Program-made: the position numbers and the translations under genes
Source: Lysobacteraceae bacterium
GTDB taxonomy: Bacteria; Pseudomonadota; Gammaproteobacteria; Xanthomonadales; Xanthomonadaceae
Assembly (NCBI GenBank): GCA_003449195.1
Contig: DMID01000101.1
Location: forward strand, 1 to 11,962
Reading direction: 5' to 3'
Length of the DNA stretch: 11,962 bases
Notes under the pieces: model-generated
The model's input: only the letters and a program-made list of their open reading frames with translations
Databases searched by the model: none
What the model was told of the DNA's origin: nothing
Shown: positions 1 to 9,204 of the stretch, piece after piece
How the letters are laid out: each line of letters opens with the position of its first letter
How positions within the stretch are numbered: position 1 is the first letter of the stretch

Positions 1-143
1 GATCAACAGGCGACGCTTCATGCACGACCTCGGCGGATGGGAAGTCCGCCGATGTTAGCCGAACCCGCGCGCCGGGCCGGCCTGCGTCAGGCGACGCGGC
101 AGCACCGATGCAGGCGACCCGGAACAGGCCGCCCGCATCGAAA
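1..143. other. Window edge, no complete gene recognised
   Basis: This stretch lies downstream of the MFS transporter, which stops at 144. No frame gives a recognisable complete protein. On the plus strand, frame 2 reads an open stretch from base 2 to a TAG at 56-58, about 18 codons. It could be the C-terminal end of a gene entering from the left and converging on the transporter, but it is too short to judge. An inverted repeat with 7-bp arms (31-37 and 45-51, loop 7 nt) follows or overlaps that end. It has no T-run on either side, so it is at most a weak or Rho-assisted terminator. Confidence 0.3.
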
Positions 144-1445
144 TCAGCCGGTGGTCACGCTGGCGTGGCGACGGGCCACCAGCAAGGCCAGCAGCGTGAG
201 GATGGCCGCGGCGGTCAGGTACCAGCCCACCGCACTCAGGCCATAGGTGGAGGCCAGCCACGTGGCCAGCGGTGCGGCCGGAGCGGCCCCCAGCACGCTG
301 GCCAGGTTGAAGGACATCGACGAGCCGGTGTAGCGCACTTCGACCGGGAACAGCTCGGCCAGCAGCGTGCCCACCGGGCCGTAGGTCCAGCCCATGATGA
401 ACAGGCCGGCCGCTAGGAACAGGAAGGTCAGGGCCGGATGCCCGGACTGGAACAGCAGCGGGAACAGCAGGCCGAACACGGCAATGATCGCCGTGGCCAG
501 CAGCATCGCGTGACGTGCGGTGGTGCGGTCGCCGTACAGGGCGGAAATCGGGATGCCCAGCGCGAAGAACACCATGCCGGCCATCTGCAGCAGCAGGAAT
601 TCCTGACGGCTGTAGCCCAGCGCGGTGGTGCCGTAGCCGAGCGCGAACACCGTCATCAGGTAGAACAGCACGAAGGTCGCCAGCGCGCCGAACGTGCCCG
701 CCAGCATCGGCCCGAAATACCTGCCGAGCACCGTGCCCACCGGCACCTTCACGCGCACGTTGCTTTCCAGCGCACGCTTGAATGCCGGCGTCTCGGTGAT
801 GCTCAGGCGCACCCACAGGCCGATGGCCACCAGCACCGAGCTGGCCAGGAACGGCACGCGCCAGCCCCAGGCCATGAACTGCTCCTGCGACAGCAGCGCG
901 CCCATCAGCAGGAAGGTGCCGGCCGACAGCACGAAGCCCAGCGGCGCACCCAGCTGCGGGAACATGCCATACCACGCGCGCTTGCCGGCCGGCGCGTTCT
1001 CGGTGGCCAGCAGCACCGCGCCGCCCCACTCGCCGCCCAGACCGATGCCCTGGCCGAAGCGGCACAGGGTCAGCAACACCGGGGCCAGCAGACCGATGCT
1101 GGCGTAGGTGGGCAACAAACCGATCACCACCGTGGACACGCCCATCATCAGCAGCGCCGCCACCAGCGTGGTCTTGCGGCCGATGCGGTCGCCGAAGTGG
1201 CCGAAGAACGCCGAACCGAAGGGCCGCGCGATGAAGGCCACCGCAAACGTCGCCAGCGAGGCAAGCTGCTGGGCGGTCGGGCTGGCCGGCGGGAAGAACA
1301 GGTGCGGGAACACCAGCACCGCGGCCGTGGCGTAGATGTAGAAATCGAAGAACTCGATGGTGGTGCCCATCAGGCTCGCCAGCAGCACGCGCCAGGTGGC
1401 GTTGGTCTGCGGCGGGAGGGCGGATTGGGCGGTGGCGGTCGTCAT
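144..1445 (-). CDS. MFS transporter, metabolite:H+ symporter type
   Basis: Inner-membrane secondary transporter of 433 residues, the usual length for the MHS branch of the major facilitator superfamily (relatives of ShiA, KgtP and ProP). Those carry organic acids, shikimate or compatible solutes with protons. The sequence shows about 12 hydrophobic segments, an acidic-aromatic motif in TM1 (E31-F-F-D-F-Y), and the loop 2-3 signature RPFGSAFFGHFGDRIGRK at 74-91. A GLGGEWGGA motif lies in the first half, and GWRVPF precedes an ITETPAF stretch; both are typical of MHS members. I chose the ATG at 1445 because family similarity begins just after it. A GTG at 1523 would add 26 unconserved residues. 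Ribosome binding is weak at either start. The gene sits 277 bp behind rlmB and may be transcribed separately; I see no convincing promoter. Substrate cannot be assigned from sequence alone. Confidence 0.85.
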   Translation of the reverse strand: MTTATAQSALPPQTNATWRVLLASLMGTTIEFFDFYIYATAAVLVFPHLFFPPASPTAQQLASLATFAVAFIARPFGSAFFGHFGDRIGRKTTLVAALLMMGVSTVVIGLLPTYASIGLLAPVLLTLCRFGQGIGLGGEWGGAVLLATENAPAGKRAWYGMFPQLGAPLGFVLSAGTFLLMGALLSQEQFMAWGWRVPFLASSVLVAIGLWVRLSITETPAFKRALESNVRVKVPVGTVLGRYFGPMLAGTFGALATFVLFYLMTVFALGYGTTALGYSRQEFLLLQMAGMVFFALGIPISALYGDRTTARHAMLLATAIIAVFGLLFPLLFQSGHPALTFLFLAAGLFIMGWTYGPVGTLLAELFPVEVRYTGSSMSFNLASVLGAAPAAPLATWLASTYGLSAVGWYLTAAAILTLLALLVARRHASVTTG

Positions 1446-1722
1446 TGTGTCTCGTGCGTCGGCGGCGGCAATGCCGCCCCAAGTGTGGTGATCGGTCTGC
1501 GTGAAGGGCCGCGATGAAACCACACCTCACCGCTTGCCGCTGCAACAGATACAACAGAAACCACCAGCATGCCGAAGCAAACGGGTGGCTGCGTCGCCTC
1601 GATGCAGATTCCGGATCCGCTCTCCACCCGCCGCATGCCCGTGGCGGGGCAAACCGCAGGTGTCGACGAACATGGCGGGCAGCGCCCCCGCCATTCGGCA
1701 GAAAAACGACGCGAACGGAGGC
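1446..1722. other. Intergenic region between rlmB and the MFS gene
   Basis: No protein-coding gene is supported in these 277 bases. The stretch must hold the 3' end of the rlmB transcript and probably the promoter and leader of the transporter, but no clear -35/-10 pair is visible on the minus strand. Two inverted repeats sit in the half nearer rlmB: 6-bp arms at 1627-1632 and 1643-1648, and 8-bp arms at 1672-1679 and 1687-1694. Confidence 0.5.
1672..1694 (-). terminator. Hairpin downstream of rlmB, possible terminator
   Basis: Perfect 8-bp stem (ATGGCGGG against CCCGCCAT) with a 7-nt loop, starting 28 bases after the rlmB stop codon in the direction of transcription. It is not followed by a T-run; a run of five T lies before the stem instead. 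It is therefore not a classical intrinsic terminator. It could act as an RNA 3'-end stabiliser or with Rho. Confidence 0.35.
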
Positions 1723-2472
1723 TCAGGCCAGACGCTGGCGCACCGCTTCGAACAGCGCGATGCCGGTGGCCACCGACACGTTCAGGCTTTCGATGTCGCC
1801 CGGCATCGGAATGCGCACCAGCTTGTCGCAATGCTCGCGGGTCAGCCGGCGCAGGCCGTCGGCCTCGCCGCCCAGCACCAGTGCGACGTTGCCGGTCAGG
1901 TCCACCGCATACAGGCTGGGGCCCATCTCGCCGGCCAGCCCGTAGATCCACACGCCGAGCTTCTGCAGATCCTTCAGGCAACGCGACAGGTTGGTGACCG
2001 CCACCACCGGAATGCGGTCGGCGGCGCCAGCCGAAGTCTTGCGCACGGTGGCATTCACCGTGGCCGACTTGTCCTTGGGAATCACCACTGCGGTGACGCC
2101 CGCCGCGGCCGCGCTGCGCAGACAGGCGCCGAGGTTGTGCGGGTCCTGCACGCCATCCAGCACCAGCAGCAAGGCCTTGCCGGCGGCCTGTTCGACCAGC
2201 GCGGCCAGCTCGTGCTCGTCCCAGGTCCTGGCCGCGGCATAACGTGCCGCCACGCCCTGATGGCGCAACTGCCCGGCCACACCATCCAGCGCCTGGGCGT
2301 TGACCTTGCGCACCTCGATGTCCTTGCGCAACGCCTGCGCCTCGATCTCGGCCAGGCGCGGGTTCTTGCTGCCGGCCTCGACCAGCACTTCGCGCACGTG
2401 TTCGGCGTCGTTGTCGATGGCGGAGGCGACGGCGTTGACGCCCACCACCCACTGGTTCTGCTTGTTGCTCAT
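1723..2472 (-). CDS. rlmB: 23S rRNA (guanosine-2251-2'-O)-methyltransferase RlmB
   Basis: SPOUT-class (SpoU/TrmH) enzyme that uses S-adenosylmethionine to 2'-O-methylate G2251 in the P-loop of 23S rRNA, in the cytoplasm. The 249 residues match the usual length of about 245. An N-terminal substrate-binding domain (1-80) is followed by the knotted catalytic domain. Motif 1 is N113-LGACLR-S120, with the catalytic-type Asn and Arg119. Motif 2 is LVLGGEADGL at 198-207 with Glu203. Motif 3 is SLNVSVATGIALFEAVRQR at 229-247. The ATG at 2472 begins the family-typical QWVVGVNAV stretch; the frame stays open upstream to 2733, but that part is antisense to the GFA coding region. The Shine-Dalgarno is weak, which suits translation within an operon. 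It lies 58 bp after the GFA gene and shares direction with rnr, an arrangement also known from E. coli (rnr-rlmB). Confidence 0.96.
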   Translation of the reverse strand: MSNKQNQWVVGVNAVASAIDNDAEHVREVLVEAGSKNPRLAEIEAQALRKDIEVRKVNAQALDGVAGQLRHQGVAARYAAARTWDEHELAALVEQAAGKALLLVLDGVQDPHNLGACLRSAAAAGVTAVVIPKDKSATVNATVRKTSAGAADRIPVVAVTNLSRCLKDLQKLGVWIYGLAGEMGPSLYAVDLTGNVALVLGGEADGLRRLTREHCDKLVRIPMPGDIESLNVSVATGIALFEAVRQRLA

Positions 2473-2530
2473 GATCTGCCGGCCGGATGCGGGGCGGACA
2501 TGGTAGGGCTTCCCGGCGCGGAAGGCACCG

Positions 2531-3001
2531 TCAGGCCGGCGGCCAACCTGCGGTGTCGTGGTCCGGATGCTGGCCGGACACGATGCCGGCAAGGAATCCG
2601 GCCGCCGCCACGTCATCCTCCGTGCGGCGCGCCGGCAGGGCATGCAAACCGTCGACGAAAGGCAACTTGCCTTCGATGCCGTACTGGATCGAAGGCGGCA
2701 GGCGCCCGGGTTGGTCGAACGCGCCAGCCGCAATCGCCAGCCCGTCCGGGGCTTCGTAGCTCAGCGGCGTGCCGCACTCGGCGCAGAAACCGCGCGTCAC
2801 CAGGTTCGACGAGGCAAACCGCTTTGGCTCGCCGCGCGTCCACGCGAATGCGGCACCGCGCACCGACACCAACGGCGCGAAATACGCGCCGAAGGCCTTC
2901 TGGCACATCCGGCAATGGCAGATCGACGCATCGGCCAGCCTGCCGACCACGCGGAAGCGCACCGCCCCGCACTGGCACCCGCCGCTGTATTCGTCCGCCA
3001 T
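2531..3001 (-). CDS. GFA-family zinc-binding protein
   Basis: 156-residue protein of the glutathione-dependent formaldehyde-activating enzyme (GFA/CENP-V) fold. Members bind zinc through cysteines. The founding enzyme condenses formaldehyde with glutathione, but most relatives have no proven activity. The zinc-site cysteines are all visible: C9 and C11 in GGCQCG, C28, C30 and C33 in CHCRMC, and C73 and C76 in FCAECGTPL. The start at 3001 is 9 bp after the rnr stop, and its Shine-Dalgarno (GAGGG, minus strand of 3008-3012) overlaps that stop codon, so translational coupling to rnr is likely. About 25 C-terminal residues (ending HDTAGWPPA) look unconserved. The context between rnr and rlmB says little about substrate, so I would not call it formaldehyde-detoxifying on this evidence. 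Confidence 0.88.
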   Translation of the reverse strand: MADEYSGGCQCGAVRFRVVGRLADASICHCRMCQKAFGAYFAPLVSVRGAAFAWTRGEPKRFASSNLVTRGFCAECGTPLSYEAPDGLAIAAGAFDQPGRLPPSIQYGIEGKLPFVDGLHALPARRTEDDVAAAGFLAGIVSGQHPDHDTAGWPPA

Positions 3002-3007
3002 CGCTTG

Positions 3008-3012
3008 CCCTC
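3008..3012 (-). promoter_or_regulatory. Ribosome binding site of the GFA gene
   Basis: GAGGG read on the minus strand, 6 nt before the ATG at 3001 and overlapping the rnr TGA (3011-3013). It supports this start and suggests coupled translation of the two genes. Confidence 0.6.
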
Positions 3013-5497
3013 AGTACTTCTTCTTCCGTCTTTTCGCCGGCTGCCCGTGCGGCGGCGGCAACGCCGCCTCGCCGTCCTCGCGTCGCTCGACCAGGCGGAA
3101 GTCGATCTTGCGCTCCTCCATGCTCGCCTTCAGCACCAGGATGCGCACCTTGTCGCCAAGCCGGAATTCGCTGCCGCGACGCTCGCCGGTCAGCGTCTTG
3201 CGGATCGGGTCGAAGTGGTAATAGTCGTGCGGCAGCTGGGTCACGTGCACCAGACCGTTGACCTTGGACTCGTCCAGCTCGACGAACAAGCCGAAACCGG
3301 TAACGCCGCTGATGACGCCGTCGAACTCGCCGCCGACGTGTTTTTCCATCCATGCGGCCCGGTAGCGCTCGTCCACCTCGCGCTCGGCCTCGTCGGCGCG
3401 GCGCGCGCGTTCGGAGCACTGCAAGGACAGTGCCGCCATCTCGCGCGGCGCATACAGGTATTTGTCGGCACGGCCACCGGTCAACGCGTATTTCAGCGCA
3501 CGATGCACCAGCAGGTCCGGGTAGCGGCGGATCGGCGAGGTGAAATGCGCATACGCATCCAGCGCCAGGCCGAAGTGGCCACTGTTTTCAGGCGAATACA
3601 CCGCCAGGCTCTGGCTGCGCAGCAGCACCGATTCGATCAGCGCCGAATCCGGCCGCTCGCGCACTTTCTTCAGCAGCTTGGTGAAGTCGCCCGGCTGCAC
3701 CTTGGGCCACGGCGGCATCGACAGCTTGAACTCCTTGAGGAATTCCAGAAGATCGGCGTACTTGCTCTCCGGCGGCCGCTCGTGCACGCGGAACGGCGCC
3801 GGGATAGCGGTCTTCAGCAGCCAGCGCGCGGCTTCCACGTTCGCCGCGATCATGCATTCCTCGATCAGCTTGTGCGCGTCGTTGCGCACCAGCATGCCGG
3901 CCTGGGTGACCTCGCCGCGGTTGTCCAGCACGAAGCGCACTTCCGAACTTTCGAACTCGATCGCCCCGCGCTGCTCGCGTGCCTTGGCCAGCAACTTGTA
4001 CAGCTGATGCAGGTGGCCGATGCGCGGCAACAGCGCCGGCCCGATGGCCGCCTGCGCCTCGGCATCGTCCTCGCCCACCGCCTTCCACACCTGCGTGTAG
4101 GTCAGGCGCGCGTGCGAGTTCATCACTGCTTCGTAGAAGCGCGAGCCGCTTACCTCGCCGTCGCGCCCCACCTGCATGTCGCAGACGAAGCACATCCGGT
4201 CGACCTTCGGGTTCAGCGAGCAGATGCCATTGGACAGCGTCTCCGGCAGCATCGGCACGACGAATCCGGGGAAATACACCGAGGTGGCGCGCCGCTGCGC
4301 CTCTTCGTCCAGCGGGGCATTCGGGCGCACGTAATGCGAGACGTCGGCGATGGCGACCACCAGCCGGAAACCGTCGGCGTTGGGCTCGCAATACACCGCG
4401 TCGTCGAAGTCCTTGGCATCCTCGCCATCGATGGTGACCAGCGGCAAGGCGCGCAAGTCCACGCGCCCGCCGATCATCGCCGGCTCCACCGTCAGCGGCA
4501 CCGCCGAGGCCTCGTCCAGCACCTCCTGCGGGAATTCGTAGGGCAGCTCGTGGCCGTGGATCGCGGTTTCCACCACCAGCGATGGCGTCAGCTTGTCGCC
4601 GAGCACGGCGATGATGCGGCCGATCGGCGGGCGCCGCGCGTCCGGCGGCTGCGTGATCTCGCAGACCACCAGCTGGCCGTCGCGCGCATCGCCGGTGGCA
4701 TCCTGCGGGATCTGCACGTTGCGCTGGATGCGGCGGTCGTCCGGCACCACGAAAGCGATGCCGGCCTCGGAGCCGAAACGGCCGATCAAACGGTGCAGGC
4801 CACGCTCGAGCACGCGCGAGATGCTGCCTTCGCGACGCCCGCGGCGGTCGATGCCGGTGACGTTGGCCAGCACGCGGTCGCCATGCATCACCTTGCGCAT
4901 TTCGTACGGCGGCAGGAACAGGTCGTCGCCACCGTTGTCCGGGCGCAGGAAACCGAAACCCTCGGGGTTGGCGATCACCACGCCCGGCACCAGGTTCACT
5001 TGCTCGACCGGCGCATACCCCCCGCGGCGGTTCTGCACCACCTGGCCATCGCGCAGCATCGCGTGCAGGCGCCGCGACAGGGCTTCGAAGCGGTCAGGCT
5101 CGGTCAGCCGCAACTGCCGGGCCAGATCTTCGGCGTTCTGCGGGCCGTCGGCCTCGGCCAGCAGGCCGAGGATGGCCTCGCGGCTGGCAATCGGCTCGGC
5201 ATAGCGCTCCGACTCCCGAGCCGCGAAGGGATCGACGAATCCCGGCCCATGCGCGCCTTTCGCGCGCGCGGCTGCCGGCTTGCGTGCTGGCAGCGGAGCC
5301 GGCGACGACGGCATCCACGGTGGCAACGCCGCCTTGCGCTTGCCCTTGCCCTTGGCCGGAGCCGCAGATGCATGTTCCGCGGGCTTGCCGGACGATGCGG
5401 TCTTCTTGGAGACACGCTTGCCGCCGCCGGACGTGCCGGCAGCGCCTCGGGGTGCCTTGCCGGCACCGGTCGGAGTGTTTTTCTTCATTGCGGCCAT
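3011..5497 (-). CDS. rnr: Ribonuclease R
   Basis: Processive 3'-to-5' exoribonuclease that degrades structured RNA, including rRNA fragments and mRNA stalled in trans-translation. 828 residues from the ATG at 5497; E. coli has 813. Visible parts: a basic low-complexity head (1-88, rich in Lys, Ala, Pro, Gly), a winged-helix region (about 92-165), two cold-shock domains (about 168-345), the RNB catalytic domain with D357, D363, D365 and D366 in IDGEDAKDFDDAV, the RNase II family signature HFTSPIRRYPDL at 651-662, an S1 domain (about 722-804) and a short tail ending KRRKKKY. The E. coli enzyme has almost no head but a long Lys-rich tail, so the basic region is at the other end here. The frame is open up to 5629, but that part runs into tRNA-Leu. 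The ATG at 5497 has GGGA 7 nt upstream. It heads a probable operon with the GFA gene and rlmB. Confidence 0.97.
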   Translation of the reverse strand: MAAMKKNTPTGAGKAPRGAAGTSGGGKRVSKKTASSGKPAEHASAAPAKGKGKRKAALPPWMPSSPAPLPARKPAAARAKGAHGPGFVDPFAARESERYAEPIASREAILGLLAEADGPQNAEDLARQLRLTEPDRFEALSRRLHAMLRDGQVVQNRRGGYAPVEQVNLVPGVVIANPEGFGFLRPDNGGDDLFLPPYEMRKVMHGDRVLANVTGIDRRGRREGSISRVLERGLHRLIGRFGSEAGIAFVVPDDRRIQRNVQIPQDATGDARDGQLVVCEITQPPDARRPPIGRIIAVLGDKLTPSLVVETAIHGHELPYEFPQEVLDEASAVPLTVEPAMIGGRVDLRALPLVTIDGEDAKDFDDAVYCEPNADGFRLVVAIADVSHYVRPNAPLDEEAQRRATSVYFPGFVVPMLPETLSNGICSLNPKVDRMCFVCDMQVGRDGEVSGSRFYEAVMNSHARLTYTQVWKAVGEDDAEAQAAIGPALLPRIGHLHQLYKLLAKAREQRGAIEFESSEVRFVLDNRGEVTQAGMLVRNDAHKLIEECMIAANVEAARWLLKTAIPAPFRVHERPPESKYADLLEFLKEFKLSMPPWPKVQPGDFTKLLKKVRERPDSALIESVLLRSQSLAVYSPENSGHFGLALDAYAHFTSPIRRYPDLLVHRALKYALTGGRADKYLYAPREMAALSLQCSERARRADEAEREVDERYRAAWMEKHVGGEFDGVISGVTGFGLFVELDESKVNGLVHVTQLPHDYYHFDPIRKTLTGERRGSEFRLGDKVRILVLKASMEERKIDFRLVERREDGEAALPPPHGQPAKRRKKKY

Positions 5498-5504
5498 GGT
5501 AGCG

Positions 5505-5508
5505 TCCC
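5505..5508 (-). promoter_or_regulatory. Ribosome binding site deciding the rnr start
   Basis: GGGA on the minus strand, 7 nt before the ATG at 5497. A second in-frame ATG at 5488 would shorten RNase R by three residues and places this motif 16 nt away, so 5497 is preferred. Confidence 0.5.
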
Positions 5509-5558
5509 GCCGGCCGCCGTGCCGCGAAGCCTTCCGGCGCATTGCCGCGCGATACACG

Positions 5559-5587
5559 TTGACAGCGCCCTGCCGGATACGCAAAAT
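5559..5587 (+). promoter_or_regulatory. Promoter of the first tRNA-Leu
   Basis: A perfect -35 TTGACA (5559-5564), a 17-bp spacer, then CAAAAT (5582-5587, 4 of 6 matches to TATAAT), ending 14 bp before the tRNA. The promoter 224 bp downstream has the same geometry, and the two share CGTTGACAGC and CGCARAAT. A -10 this close to the tRNA implies a very short 5' leader. Confidence 0.75.
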
Positions 5588-5601
5588 ATGCCGCTCACGT
5601 C

Positions 5602-5686
<85 letters not shown>

Positions 5687-5696
5687 AGACGTGAAG

Positions 5697-5721
5697 AAAA
5701 ACCCGCGGAAGCGGGTTTTTT
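5697..5721 (+). terminator. Intrinsic terminator of the first tRNA-Leu
   Basis: Stem ACCCGC (5701-5706) with GCGGGT (5711-5716), loop GGAA, followed by T's to 5721. Flanking A's on the left can extend the stem and give a T-run on the other strand as well. It starts about 11 nt after the tRNA CCA. Confidence 0.9.
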
Positions 5722-5782
5722 CGTTTCTGCATCTGCGCGATGCGCGCCGTGCGTCGATCCGGACGACGACGCGCGGGCAGCG

Positions 5783-5811
5783 TTGACAGCTCGGCCGACA
5801 ACCCGCAGAAT
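5783..5811 (+). promoter_or_regulatory. Promoter of the second tRNA-Leu
   Basis: TTGACA (5783-5788), 17-bp spacer, CAGAAT (5806-5811), ending 14 bp before the tRNA. Same spacing as the first copy, but most of the spacer sequence differs. That points to selection on the promoter elements rather than a very recent duplication of the whole segment. Confidence 0.75.
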
Positions 5812-5825
5812 TCGCCCCCCGAGCC

Positions 5826-5910
<85 letters not shown>

Positions 5911-5922
5911 ACGGCTCGCAGC

Positions 5923-5950
5923 AAAAACCCTCGCCTCGGCGGGGGTTTTT
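5923..5950 (+). terminator. Intrinsic terminator of the second tRNA-Leu
   Basis: Arms AAAAACCCTCGCC (5923-5935) and GGCGGGGGTTTTT (5938-5950) pair over 13 positions with one G-T wobble. The innermost pairs probably open into a small loop. The T-run and following CGTTTC resemble the first terminator. It separates the tRNA from parC. Confidence 0.9.
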
Positions 5951-6025
5951 CGTTTCCGGCGACGGCGGGCCGCACATCCGGCCCGGTTAGAATCGGCTGA
6001 TGCCTTGCACGAGATCCACCCCGCG

Positions 6026-8269
<2,244 letters not shown>

Positions 8270-8280
8270 GCCGGGCGACA

Positions 8281-8462
8281 CATCGCGGCGGCGTGATGGC
8301 CTTGAATCGAAGACCCAGTACCCGCTGAACATCCAGCGGGAAGCTCGACAGGGTGCAGGCACCCTCAACGCGAAGGTGACTGTCGGTCACGACCTGCTTA
8401 TGCGCATTGCTGCCTGGAAAAAGCAGTGCGGCTTTGCCAAGGGATCGATTGCTGCCGACAGT
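8281..8462 (+). other. Multi-hairpin intergenic element upstream of tpm
   Basis: Five stem-loops follow each other between parC and tpm: 8281-8298 (7 bp, one G-T, loop 4), 8321-8340 (7 bp CCCGCTG/CAGCGGG, loop 6), 8351-8364 (5 bp GGGTG/CACCC, loop 4), 8376-8390 (5 bp GTGAC/GTCAC, loop 5) and 8404-8429 (7 bp, one G-T, loop 12). ACTGTCGG at 8379-8386, covering the loop of the fourth hairpin, is also exactly complementary to CCGACAGT at 8455-8462, 18 nt before the tpm Shine-Dalgarno. None has a T-run, so they are not plain terminators. It may be a structured tpm leader, a small RNA or an interspersed repeat; the sequence alone does not decide. Confidence 0.45.
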
Positions 8463-8480
8463 GCCGCCCTCATGCCATTC

Positions 8481-8484
8481 GGAG
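8481..8484 (+). promoter_or_regulatory. Ribosome binding site deciding the tpm start
   Basis: GGAG 9 nt before the GTG at 8494. It supports a GTG start rather than longer in-frame starts from 8407, which would add 29 residues without family similarity. Confidence 0.7.
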
Positions 8485-8493
8485 AATGAATCC

Positions 8494-9159
8494 GTGCAAT
8501 CGGACTTCTGGAAAGACTGCTGGCAACGTGGCGACATCGGTTTCCACCAGCCGCGCGTGTTGCCGCTGCTGCTGAAACACTGGCCCACGCTTGCGCTGCC
8601 CGCAGGCAGCCGGGTGCTGGTGCCGTTGTGCGGCAAATCGCTGGACATGCGCTGGCTGGCCGAACAAGGCCATCGCGTGCTGGGCGTGGAGCTGTCGCCG
8701 CTGGCGGTGGAGGCCTTCTTCGATGAAGCCGGCTTGCAGCCGGCACGGCACATGAGCCGGCTTGGCGAACACTGGACGGCCGGCGCCTTCGAGATCATCT
8801 GCGGCGATGCCTTCGCCCTGAAGCGCGAAGACCTGGCCGACATCGCCGGCGTCTACGACCGCGGGGCGATGGTGGCACTGCCCGCGCCCATGCGCAGGCG
8901 TTACGTCGACAGCGTGTACGCCGCATTGCCTGACGGCTGCCACGGCCTGCTGCTTACGCTGGAATACCCGCAGCACGAAATGGCCGGCCCGCCGTTCGAC
9001 ATCGACGAAACCGAGGTGCTCCGGGAATTGGCCGACTGGCAGCCCACGCTACTCGAACGGCGCGACCTGCTGGGCAGCGAGCCGCGCTACCGCGAGCGCG
9101 GCCTGTCGGCGATGCATACCGCCGCCTATTGCCTGCGACACGGGATCGAGCAACGCTGA
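8494..9159 (+). CDS. tpm: Thiopurine S-methyltransferase
   Basis: Class I SAM-dependent methyltransferase of 221 residues, close to the roughly 218 of bacterial TPMTs. The family methylates sulfur of thiopurines, and bacterial members have been linked to methylation of selenium and tellurium compounds; the natural substrate is uncertain. The start gives MQSDFWKDCWQRGDIGFHQ, matching the family N-terminus. The SAM site is GSRVLVPLCGKSLDMRWLAE with an acidic residue in the following VLGVELSPLA strand. YDRGAMVALP and the MRRRY stretch are also typical. The gene starts with GTG. It follows the structured 224-bp leader and runs convergently into bacterioferritin, so it is probably monocistronic. 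Confidence 0.93.
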   Translation: MQSDFWKDCWQRGDIGFHQPRVLPLLLKHWPTLALPAGSRVLVPLCGKSLDMRWLAEQGHRVLGVELSPLAVEAFFDEAGLQPARHMSRLGEHWTAGAFEIICGDAFALKREDLADIAGVYDRGAMVALPAPMRRRYVDSVYAALPDGCHGLLLTLEYPQHEMAGPPFDIDETEVLRELADWQPTLLERRDLLGSEPRYRERGLSAMHTAAYCLRHGIEQR

Positions 9160-9177
9160 CCGCCGTACCCGCCAGCA

Positions 9178-9202
9178 CTGCCCGGAACGCGACTTCCGGC
9201 AG
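9178..9202. terminator. Hairpin between convergent tpm and bacterioferritin genes
   Basis: CTGCCCGGAA (9178-9187) pairs with TTCCGGCAG (9194-9202) over 9 bp with one bulged C and a 6-nt loop. It fills most of the 45-bp gap between the two stop codons. No T-run is present, so any termination would be weak or bidirectional with help. Confidence 0.4.
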
Positions 9203-9204
9203 GA

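Noticed and set aside
2..58. Possible C-terminal end of a plus-strand gene entering from the left edge
   Set aside because: Only about 18 codons are visible and nothing in them is diagnostic.
2473..2733. An 87-residue N-terminal extension of RlmB
   Set aside because: It is antisense-overlapping noise across the GFA 3' end in another frame, and the family N-terminus begins at 2472.
8407..8493. Longer N-terminus for thiopurine methyltransferase starting at TTG 8407
   Set aside because: The extra 29 residues lack family similarity, overlap the structured leader, and the GGAG is placed for GTG 8494.
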